DNA of 49,992 nucleotides from Myxococcales bacterium. Lineage in GTDB: Bacteria > Myxococcota_A > UBA9042 > GCA-2863065. Under the pieces are notes generated by a model. The model was given only the letters and a program-made list of their open reading frames with translations, had not been told where the DNA came from and searched no databases. Positions 43,012 through 49,992 of this stretch are shown here, one piece after another; position 1 is the stretch's first letter; each line of letters opens with the position of its first letter. The stretch lies in the NCBI GenBank assembly GCA_018780435.1, contig JADMJS010000060.1:1-49992 (forward strand). Direction: 5' to 3'. Both the position numbers and the translations under genes were made by a program.

Positions 43012-45180
43012 CTACTGCCCCTTCACGGTGCCCGTGATGAGCGTGTAGCCGTTCTTGCTGCCGATCTGCTGGGGATCGAATCCGAGTGAGAGGCTCGGAA
43101 GGCCCGAGACGAAGCTCGAGATGTCGAAGCTCGGGATCGGGAAGCTCTGCAGGAAGCCGCCGCCGACCGCGTCCTTCACGAGGCTCGATGCGAGCTCACG
43201 GAAGAGCAGCTCGATGACCGCCTCCGAGCCGTCGAGAGCGCCCGTGGCGTCGATGACTTCGAAGGCGAAGGTGTCGAGCGCGTCGACGCTGATGCCAAGC
43301 TCCGTCCCGTTCGGCCCGTCGACCGTCTTCAAGGTCACGTCTGCCGACGCGAAGAGGAAGGCTTCGAGGGTGCCGGCCTTGCCTCCGATGTCGAGCGACG
43401 CGCTCACGCCGAAGTCACCGATCTGTAACGTGATGCTCCCGGGCGTGAGGCACGACGTGATGACGGGCGGGAGCAGCGGCTTGAGCGAGATCGTATCCAC
43501 CTTCAGGCCGTCGAAGCCGAGCTTGTCGGCGATGAACGAGCCCGGAATGTCGAGGTGGAGGAGCCCGCCGTAGAAGGCGCCGAACAAGAGCTGATTGAGG
43601 AGGTCGTCGCTGATGGCCAGCGCGAGCGGTGCGTCTTGGGGGAGCTCGAAGGGGGCCGAGCCCTGGCCGAGGCAATTCTGGCGGGCGAGTGAGCCGAGGA
43701 CTTTGATGGTGTCCGGGATGCCCTGTTTGGCGACGATGCTAGCGCCGAGCCCGATGAAGGCGCCGCCGTAATCGAGCGTGAATGTGGTCGGATCCGCCGC
43801 GAGCGTGACGTCGACGGGCTTGGTGATGCCCGCGAACGCCGGGATGGTGAGGGTCGTCGTATAGGAGGTGAAGCCCTCGAGCGCCTCTTGGATGCTCGGG
43901 ACTACGTAGCCGGTCACGCCGGCTTCGATACCCGCTTCGACGACGTTGGCGAAGGTCTCGTTGAACCAATTGAAGGCCCAATCGAAGAACGCCGCGAAGC
44001 CGTCCGTGATGTCGAGCACCGGCTCGGAGATTTGAACTTCGAGCTCGGGCACATCGACGAGGATGGCGCCGGTGCCGGCGAGCGCGATGCCGAGGGTCGT
44101 GGCGACCGTGACCGACTCGATGGAGGCCGTGCCGATGGCATCCGGGCAACCGATGTCGGGCGCGATCGCTTCGAAGGCAACGAGGATGTCCGTCAGCGCG
44201 ATGAACAGCGAGAGCCCCCCCGGGGTGGTCGCGATGTCGACGTCACCCATGTTGAATTCGATGGACGTAACATTGACAGTCCACTCGCACCACAGGGCGC
44301 CGCCCGCTTCACCTTCGCCCTTGATGGTAGGCGGGAGGAACGCAAGGAAGTCGGTGTCTTCGAGGATCGCGGCCGTGATGGCGGCGAAGTCGTCGAGGTC
44401 ACCCCGATCGCCGTCATCCCAGAAGTCCTTACCGAGCCAGGCCTGGATCCCGTCGCCGATAATGGTCCCCGGACCCCGTCCTTGGTGAGTCGGGTAGTAG
44501 GTGTCGCCGACGAGCACCGATTGGATGCGCGCCGTGTTGTAGCCACCTTCGGTGGAGGCGATCGCCTCGAAGGTGTTGATGCCGTGGCTCGGGTAGAGCG
44601 CCGCGAGGAAGCTCCCGTCCGCGTTCACGGGGATCTCGTTGCCATTGATCTTCAGGAGCGCAGGACCGCCCGATGCGTTCTTGGCTGTGCCTTCGACCTC
44701 AAAGGCCTCTTCACCGATACGCGTCTCGCCGCGGCTGGGGCTCACGATCTCGAGCGTCGGCACACACTCTGGGCCGCCACCCGGCTTGTGGGCGCACTCA
44801 CCACCCGCGCCACATTGGTCGGTGGTGCAGGGGTCACCGTCGTCGCAGTCGCCACAGCCCGTGCCGTCGGTGGCGTCGGTGCCGCCGTCGGTGGCGTCGG
44901 TCGCGTCGCTCCCCGTGGTTCCGTCGGTCGTGCCATCGGTCGCGTCGGTCGTGCCGTCGGTCGCGTCGGTCGTGCCATCCGTCCCGTCGGTGGCGCCGTC
45001 GGTCGCGTCGGTGGCCCCATCGGTGCCATCCGACGCGTCAGCGGCCGTCGTGCCGTCGACCGTGCCCGTACTGCCACTCGATTCGGCGGCGCAAGAGCCG
45101 AGGAGGCAGACCGCAGCCGCGGACGCGAGGAGCAGAGAGCGCCGTGGGGCGCGGGTGAGACGAGCCGAGAGGGTCTTCAT
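43012..45180 (-). CDS. Large lipoprotein with DG/T-rich linker, possible TULIP/BPI-like fold
   Basis: 722 aa. The lipoprotein signal ends CLLGSC. A low-complexity linker of D-G-T/A/T-D-x repeats (about 35-105) follows, then a short Cys-rich knot (CGDCDDGDPCTTDQCG). The remaining 580 residues are amphipathic beta strands and helices without catalytic motifs. A segment reading PLALAISDDLLNQLLFGAFYGGLLHLDI resembles the core of BPI/LBP-type lipid-binding (TULIP) proteins. The fold suggestion is inference and needs structure prediction. I chose ATG 45180-45178, supported by a promoter placed for a leaderless start; a GTG three codons upstream would fall inside it. Confidence 0.6.
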   Translation of the reverse strand: MKTLSARLTRAPRRSLLLASAAAVCLLGSCAAESSGSTGTVDGTTAADASDGTDGATDATDGATDGTDGTTDATDGTTDATDGTTDGTTGSDATDATDGGTDATDGTGCGDCDDGDPCTTDQCGAGGECAHKPGGGPECVPTLEIVSPSRGETRIGEEAFEVEGTAKNASGGPALLKINGNEIPVNADGSFLAALYPSHGINTFEAIASTEGGYNTARIQSVLVGDTYYPTHQGRGPGTIIGDGIQAWLGKDFWDDGDRGDLDDFAAITAAILEDTDFLAFLPPTIKGEGEAGGALWCEWTVNVTSIEFNMGDVDIATTPGGLSLFIALTDILVAFEAIAPDIGCPDAIGTASIESVTVATTLGIALAGTGAILVDVPELEVQISEPVLDITDGFAAFFDWAFNWFNETFANVVEAGIEAGVTGYVVPSIQEALEGFTSYTTTLTIPAFAGITKPVDVTLAADPTTFTLDYGGAFIGLGASIVAKQGIPDTIKVLGSLARQNCLGQGSAPFELPQDAPLALAISDDLLNQLLFGAFYGGLLHLDIPGSFIADKLGFDGLKVDTISLKPLLPPVITSCLTPGSITLQIGDFGVSASLDIGGKAGTLEAFLFASADVTLKTVDGPNGTELGISVDALDTFAFEVIDATGALDGSEAVIELLFRELASSLVKDAVGGGFLQSFPIPSFDISSFVSGLPSLSLGFDPQQIGSKNGYTLITGTVKGQ

Positions 45181-45187
45181 AGGCGGC

Positions 45188-45217
45188 ACTTTACGCCGCG
45201 GGACCCGTCCATGTCAT
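45188..45217 (-). promoter_or_regulatory. Sigma-70-like promoter, leaderless position
   Basis: On the minus strand ATGACA (45217-45212, five of six matches to the -35 consensus) is followed after 18 nt by TAAAGT (45193-45188, -10-like). Seven bases then lead to the ATG at 45180. Initiation at the normal distance would start the mRNA at the ATG. No Shine-Dalgarno is present. This is the best promoter of its kind in the window. Confidence 0.5.
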
Positions 45218-45263
45218 CGAAATCTTGAATCCTTCCGATGCGGGTAGGGCCACCTGTCGCGAG

Positions 45264-47060
45264 TCAGCGGCCGCGTGCGACCCCTTCGCGTCGCGGATCG
45301 GCCCCTCCCCGGAGCGTGCCGTCCCGACGTTCGATGGCGTGCATGCCGCTGTTCACGTCCGTGACCGTCACCTCGTGCCCCCGCTCTCGCAGGTAGTCCA
45401 GCGTGGCGTTCTGCCAGACCATCCCAGCCTCGCCGGGGACGCTCTCCAGCTCGGTGACGCCGTTGCGGTTGATGACGTGCGGGCGGTTCAACGCGGCTTG
45501 TGGGTCCAGGCCTTCGTCGAGCACGCCAACGAGAGACCAGGCGACGAAGTCGATGATGCGAGGGCCACCCGCCGAGCCGATCGCGAAACGAAAGCCGCGT
45601 TTGGCATCGAGCGCGATGATCGGCGCCATCGAGCTACGGGGCCGCTTCCCGGGGGCGACGGCGTTCGCGATGGGGGCTCCGGCGCGAGGCGACGTCGCGC
45701 CTTCGACCGGGTCAAAGCTGAAGTCCGTGAGCTGGTTGTTGAGGAAGAAGCCGGCGGCCATGAGTGTCGATCCGAAGGCGTTCTCGATGCTCGCCGTCAT
45801 GGACACGGCGTTGCCGCTCGCATCGACGACGGCGAGGTGCGTCGTCGACGGCCGTTCGCCGCCGCGGCCAGCACGCGGCGATCGGGGCGCGCCGGGTGGC
45901 GTCCCGGGGAGCGCCGTGCCGAGTGACGTCGCTTCACTGATGAGCTTCCGTCGCGACTTCAAGTAGCCCGGCTCCAGGAGCCCGCGCGTCGGCACTCGGA
46001 CGTGGTCTGGGTCGGCGACCCAGCGGTCGCGGTCCGCGAACGCGAGGCGGCTGGCTTCGGCGAAGAGGTGGACCCGCTCGGCCTCGGGGCGTTTTGCGAG
46101 CGAGAAGGGCTCGAGCAGCGCCAAGATCTGGAGTACCGCGAGCCCGCCCGAGGACGGGGGGCCCATGCCGCACACGGTGTCCTTTCGGCGGCGCAGACAC
46201 ACGGGGTCACGCTCGAGGGCGCGGTAGCCTTCGAGGTCGGCCGTCGTGAGGGCCCCCGGGGCCGGTGACATCCGCGTTGCGGCGACGACGGCGAGGGCGA
46301 TGGGGCCCTCGTAGAACGCGGAGGGGCCGCCGTCGGCGATGAGCGTGAGCGTGCGGGCGAGCTCGGGTTGTGTGAGCAGGGTCCCCGCGGCCCTCGGGGC
46401 CCCTGCGTCGAAGAACACGCTCGTCGCCCCGGCGCTCCCGAGGAGATAGGGCGACATCATGAGCAAGAGCCCGTGTAGCCGCGGCGTGATGACGAACCCG
46501 TCGCGGGCGAGCCGAATCGCAGGCTCGAAGAGCGCTCGCCACGGCAGCTTGCCGTGCTGCCGATGTGCGAGCTCGAAGAGCCGAATCGCGCCGGGGACGC
46601 CGACGGAGCGGCCGGAGGCGACGGCGGTCATGAAGGGCAGGGGTGTTCGGTCCTGCGCGAGAAACACGTCGGGCGCGACCGCGGAGGGAGCGGTCTCGCG
46701 GCCGTCGTAGGACCGGACGCGCTTCGACTTGGCGTCGTACGCGAGCAGGAAGCCGCCGCCGCCGATCCCGGCCGACTGGGGCTCGACCACGTTGAGCGCG
46801 AGCGCCGTCGCGATCGCGGCGTCGACCGCGCTGCCGCCCGCGTCGAGGATAGCGAGCCCGGCGTCGACTGCGAGCGGGTGGGCCGCCGAGACCATCACCG
46901 CCGTCGCTCGCGAGGGCGGCACCACCCGTCGGCCCGTGCTGCCCTCGGGCTGTCCCGGAGGCGCTGCGCTCGCGACCGACGCCGCGACCGTGATGGCGGC
47001 GACGAGCCAGAACCACGAGCGAGCTCGCGGCGGTGGGGTGGTCTTCGGGGTGGTCTTCAT
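45264..47060 (-). CDS. ggt: Gamma-glutamyltransferase
   Basis: Periplasmic or secreted Ntn-hydrolase that cleaves glutathione and other gamma-glutamyl compounds and matures by self-cleavage. The 598-aa protein has a signal peptide (about 1-33, ending ASAAP). The large subunit contains AAHPLAVDAGLAILDAGGSAVDAAIATALALNV and GIGGGGFLL. The autoprocessing site RPSTTHLAVVD has its Thr nucleophile at about 404, followed by TASIENAFGS and GKRPRSSMAP. ATG 47060-47058 is preceded by GAGGAGC; an upstream 52-residue extension is not family-like. It is divergent from the cohesin-like lipoprotein. Confidence 0.94.
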   Translation of the reverse strand: MKTTPKTTPPPRARSWFWLVAAITVAASVASAAPPGQPEGSTGRRVVPPSRATAVMVSAAHPLAVDAGLAILDAGGSAVDAAIATALALNVVEPQSAGIGGGGFLLAYDAKSKRVRSYDGRETAPSAVAPDVFLAQDRTPLPFMTAVASGRSVGVPGAIRLFELAHRQHGKLPWRALFEPAIRLARDGFVITPRLHGLLLMMSPYLLGSAGATSVFFDAGAPRAAGTLLTQPELARTLTLIADGGPSAFYEGPIALAVVAATRMSPAPGALTTADLEGYRALERDPVCLRRRKDTVCGMGPPSSGGLAVLQILALLEPFSLAKRPEAERVHLFAEASRLAFADRDRWVADPDHVRVPTRGLLEPGYLKSRRKLISEATSLGTALPGTPPGAPRSPRAGRGGERPSTTHLAVVDASGNAVSMTASIENAFGSTLMAAGFFLNNQLTDFSFDPVEGATSPRAGAPIANAVAPGKRPRSSMAPIIALDAKRGFRFAIGSAGGPRIIDFVAWSLVGVLDEGLDPQAALNRPHVINRNGVTELESVPGEAGMVWQNATLDYLRERGHEVTVTDVNSGMHAIERRDGTLRGGADPRREGVARGR

Positions 47061-47281
47061 GCGGCGCTCCTCGGCCTCGGATGACCTCGACACCCCCGGA
47101 CCTTGCGTGAGACGGCGCCAAGGGGCAAGCGGCTCGGCGCCCGAAATCGCGTGTGGGTTCTCCGTGACCCACTGAGTCATGAACGCATCGTGTCCTTGCG
47201 GGAATAGTGATGTCATTACAGAGGGTTGGTCTCGGTGAGCTCTGGCCCGAGCCTTGCTCCAGCGGAGCGGCGGAGGTCCAC

Positions 47282-48463
47282 ATGCGCGCTCTCTCGTTCT
47301 GCCCCATCGTTCTGGTCGCTTCGCTCTCGCTCGCGTGCGAGACCGGGACTGCGCTCACCGTCGACCTCGAGCCGCGCCCCGAGCTGGCCGGGCACCCGGC
47401 GTCCTCCGCCGCGAGTGATCTCGGCGCCACCACCGACGAGACGTCGTCCACGCTCGCCGTGACGCCCGGCGCGTCGGCGACGTCGCTCCGAGAGGGTGTC
47501 ATTCAGCCCAAGCGCACCTACGTCGCGCTACCGGCCGACTCCGCACTCGCGCCCTCGGACTGGGTTGTCAAGGGCGTCGGCGCCGAACGGACCGTGGAGG
47601 CTGATCTCGGAGAGTCGCTGATGGGGCAGGGCGGCGCCTTTCAGCTCGAGCCGCGGGTCGTCTTTCTCGACGGCGTGGTCGTCACGCCGTCCCTCCACCG
47701 CGACGCGCCGGAAGCGGTCCTCGACGTGGTGCTCTCGGAAAACGGCAGCGCCGCTGCGGGGCTGCTCGTGGAGGCGTCGCTCGCGTCGGCGCGTTGGCCA
47801 TCACCACGCGCGTCGTCGTGCACGACGGACGAGGGGGGCCGTTGTGCGCTGATCTGGGACCTCGACCCTGCGGACTTCGAGGCGCTCCCGGAGATCGAGC
47901 TTGCCACCGCGACCTTCGATGTCCCCGGTTTCGTCCTCGAGACCAGCGGCGAGGTCCCGACCTTCTCCGTGTTTCCTGCGCCATCGCCGCTCGTCGTCAT
48001 GCGCCCCGGCATCGGGCTACAGCTCCCGACCGTCCCCCTCGTCCCGGGCGACACCGTCGCGGTGCCGGTCTACGTCGAGACCACGGGGACCATCCCGGCC
48101 GCCTACGACCTCCGGGTGGAGTTCGATCCCGCCGTCCTCGAAGTCGTGGACGTCACCGGCGGCGCGTGTGCCGGCTTTGCGGCGCCGGTCCACAATGGGG
48201 GCGGGCTTGCTAATCAGACCGGCCAGCTCCTCATGAACGCCATCAGCCCGAACGTGTCGGACGCCTGCGTGACCGATGAGCGCGTCCACGTCGCGACCAT
48301 CGCGCTGCGGGTCCGAGAGGGTGCGGCGGCTGGGGCACTGACCATCGGCTGCCGCGTGCGCGACCTCTTCGACACGAACTTCTGGAAGCTCGCGCACGAC
48401 AAAGCGTGCGATGTAGGGGACTTGGCGGTGGGTGGCGCCACGGGTGTGCTGCTCGTGGAGTGA
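47282..48463 (+). CDS. Lipoprotein with cohesin-like domain
   Basis: 393 aa. The lipoprotein signal ends LSLAC (Cys about 19). The N-terminal 240 residues are not recognised. The last 150 residues read like a cohesin-type beta-sandwich: GDTVAVPVYVETTGTIPAAYDLRVEFDPAVLEVVDV, then VATIALRVREGAAAG. Cohesin-like domains occur in many non-cellulosome bacteria as binding modules. ATG 47282 has GGAGG upstream. The next gene follows 58 bp later on the same strand. Confidence 0.7.
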   Translation: MRALSFCPIVLVASLSLACETGTALTVDLEPRPELAGHPASSAASDLGATTDETSSTLAVTPGASATSLREGVIQPKRTYVALPADSALAPSDWVVKGVGAERTVEADLGESLMGQGGAFQLEPRVVFLDGVVVTPSLHRDAPEAVLDVVLSENGSAAAGLLVEASLASARWPSPRASSCTTDEGGRCALIWDLDPADFEALPEIELATATFDVPGFVLETSGEVPTFSVFPAPSPLVVMRPGIGLQLPTVPLVPGDTVAVPVYVETTGTIPAAYDLRVEFDPAVLEVVDVTGGACAGFAAPVHNGGGLANQTGQLLMNAISPNVSDACVTDERVHVATIALRVREGAAAGALTIGCRVRDLFDTNFWKLAHDKACDVGDLAVGGATGVLLVE

Positions 48464-48521
48464 CCCGATTGCCGCCACGGGCCTCGCGTGGGATGGTCGC
48501 CACACGGTGACCTCACACGGG

Positions 48522-49992
48522 ATGATTCAGATGCAGACGACGCGCGCGCTCCTTGGTTCCATGGCCTTGCTCCTCGCCGCTTGTGCGGAGTCCGAGACGA
48601 CGCCTACCGATGCGGCGGTGACCCCGGATCTGGGCGCCGACGTGACCGTGGCCGATGACACGGATGACGCCGACGCGCCCGATGACGTCTCGGCGACGGA
48701 CATCGCAGGCGATGACCCGGACGCCGCCGACGTGTTCACCGATGACGTCGGTGAGCTGCCTGGCGATGTGACCGACACCGCGGACACGGGCGATTCCGTT
48801 GACGGTGTCAAGGACTTCACCTTGCAGTGGCCGATCTTCGCAGTACCGCCGAATCCGGTCGTCGAGGGTCCGGAGAGCTGCGCCGTTTACCTTGAGGAGC
48901 GCTGCGACGGCGGCAAGCTGGCGCGCTGCGAGATCTACGACACGGCCGCGGCGGCCTTCGACGACGAACCCGACCCGATGTTGCGCCGGGCCTATCAATA
49001 CGACCGGTGGTACGACCTCTACTCGTCTCCGGATGGCCAGACGGCCGAGCGTGTCTTCAAGACGGCGATGCCGGCCGGCACCCCCGAGTCGGTCTGGTCC
49101 GATCCGGCGAACTTCGCCCAGTGGACGGGTGAAGGCGACTCGGCGATCTGGACCGGGACGGCCCTGACAGGCTACATACTTCGTTATCTCCACACCGGCA
49201 CCGAGGCCGACTACCAGCGCATGGAAGAGAAGACGCGCGTCATGTTGCGCTTCTTCCTCGTGACCGGGATCCCCGGATACCTCGCGCGCCACCATTATCT
49301 GCTGGTCCCCGAGGGCACGCCTAACACGCCGGACCACATCTTTCGGTACAACAAGGACTCGGACGACCACCGAGACATCCCGAACCCCGAGACGCTCGAC
49401 TTCCTGCCGGAGCTCTACCTGAGCGGGCTCGGCACGCCGCGCTGGTCGGGCGACCCGTCGATCGATCAGATGAACGGTCCGATGGAGACCTTCCCGATGG
49501 TCTATGGGCTACTTCGCGACGAGCAGCTCAAGGCCGACATTGCGGAGCAGATGGTGTGTTATCTGCACAGTCTCCGCCGAATCGAGATCCGCAACCTCCA
49601 GAAGAACGCCGAGGCCCTCGACGCCTTTCAGCAGTTCTTCACCGGGGACGCCTTGAACCTCGACCCGGACGACATGGACTTCCAGGACCTCGATCAGATC
49701 GTCATGTATGTGCACCCGCAGATCAACACCAGCAACGAGGACACCTACGATGGCTCTTGTAAGGAGTTCATCCAGATGGAACCGTGGCGCGTCCTCGACG
49801 CGACGAGCGACACATTCCTCCTCGACGCGCTCGTTCTCTTCCAGGACATGGCGCGCCCCGAGAACCGCCCCCAGCAGATAAACCACTTCTACATCCCCTC
49901 CATCCGCGGGGGCGATGCCGCTCACATGATGCACCTCACGCTCATGGCCTACGCGTTTACGGGCGATTCGAAGTACGTCGACTTCATGAACG
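48522..49992 (+). CDS. Lipoprotein with Asp-rich linker and helical, possibly alpha/alpha-toroid domain (cut by window end)
   Basis: The frame is open from ATG 48522 (or ATG 48531) through the last base, giving at least 490 residues without a stop. The lipobox LLAAC is followed by an Asp/Thr/Val/Ala linker of about 75 residues like those of the neighbouring surface proteins. A helical region then contains WTGEGDSAIWTGTALTGYILRYLHTG and VTGIPGYLARHHY. This is reminiscent of alpha/alpha-barrel sugar-active proteins, but no catalytic residue can be assigned. The C-terminus lies outside the window. Confidence 0.75.
   Translation, partial: MIQMQTTRALLGSMALLLAACAESETTPTDAAVTPDLGADVTVADDTDDADAPDDVSATDIAGDDPDAADVFTDDVGELPGDVTDTADTGDSVDGVKDFTLQWPIFAVPPNPVVEGPESCAVYLEERCDGGKLARCEIYDTAAAAFDDEPDPMLRRAYQYDRWYDLYSSPDGQTAERVFKTAMPAGTPESVWSDPANFAQWTGEGDSAIWTGTALTGYILRYLHTGTEADYQRMEEKTRVMLRFFLVTGIPGYLARHHYLLVPEGTPNTPDHIFRYNKDSDDHRDIPNPETLDFLPELYLSGLGTPRWSGDPSIDQMNGPMETFPMVYGLLRDEQLKADIAEQMVCYLHSLRRIEIRNLQKNAEALDAFQQFFTGDALNLDPDDMDFQDLDQIVMYVHPQINTSNEDTYDGSCKEFIQMEPWRVLDATSDTFLLDALVLFQDMARPENRPQQINHFYIPSIRGGDAAHMMHLTLMAYAFTGDSKYVDFMN

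Overview
This is a very GC-rich, tightly packed chromosomal window with no rRNA, tRNA, CRISPR array or recognisable insertion sequence. The gene content suggests a Myxococcota-like (deltaproteobacterial) bacterium. Evidence is the many exported lipoproteins with Asp/Gly/Thr-rich linkers, a MYXO-CTERM-like tail on a matrixin protease, giant proteins built from thrombospondin type-3 and MopE-type CDGxDNDCDG motifs, and a Gly-rich beta-helix-like C-terminus. This placement is an inference; no phylogenetic marker was tested.

Left part (1-11.1 kb). The window opens in the 3' end of a gene whose tail carries G-K-A-E repeats. That 3' end is duplicated exactly just downstream as a truncated copy. A minus-strand set with 4-bp ATGA overlaps follows (matrixin protease, malQ, alkA). 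Next is a 1868-aa lipoprotein with about 30 thrombospondin type-3 repeats.

Housekeeping block (11.1-26.2 kb). This holds an exported L-isoaspartate methyltransferase, leucyl aminopeptidase, aspartate kinase, SSB, and a lipoprotein with cadherin-like and PPC-like domains. A 599-aa MidA-like methyltransferase with a possible PqqD-like N-terminus comes next. The sulfate-activation pair cysD-cysN follows, overlapping a TPR protein and close to a GT-C-like membrane protein. CysN ends in what reads as a decayed APS-kinase domain without a P-loop.

Minus-strand operon (26.2-32.8 kb). In transcription order: sulfatase/phosphoesterase-like protein, rarA, a DUF2400/TIGR02757 protein, a PEGA-domain exported protein and a membrane coiled-coil protein. 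A CpxR/CpxA-like two-component pair diverges from it (32.8-35.0 kb).

Right part (35-50 kb). A 2302-aa lipoprotein has seven Cys-rich modules of about 230 aa and a Gly-rich tail. After it come a GlpE-like rhodanese, a CoA-binding protein, a large lipoprotein with a possible TULIP/BPI-like fold, gamma-glutamyltransferase, a cohesin-like lipoprotein and the start of another lipoprotein cut by the window end.

Three observations stand out. First is the decayed APS kinase in CysN. Second is a Cys-rich module shared by the two giant lipoproteins. Third, several genes without a Shine-Dalgarno have a -10-like hexamer only 7-9 nt before the ATG, suggesting leaderless transcription.
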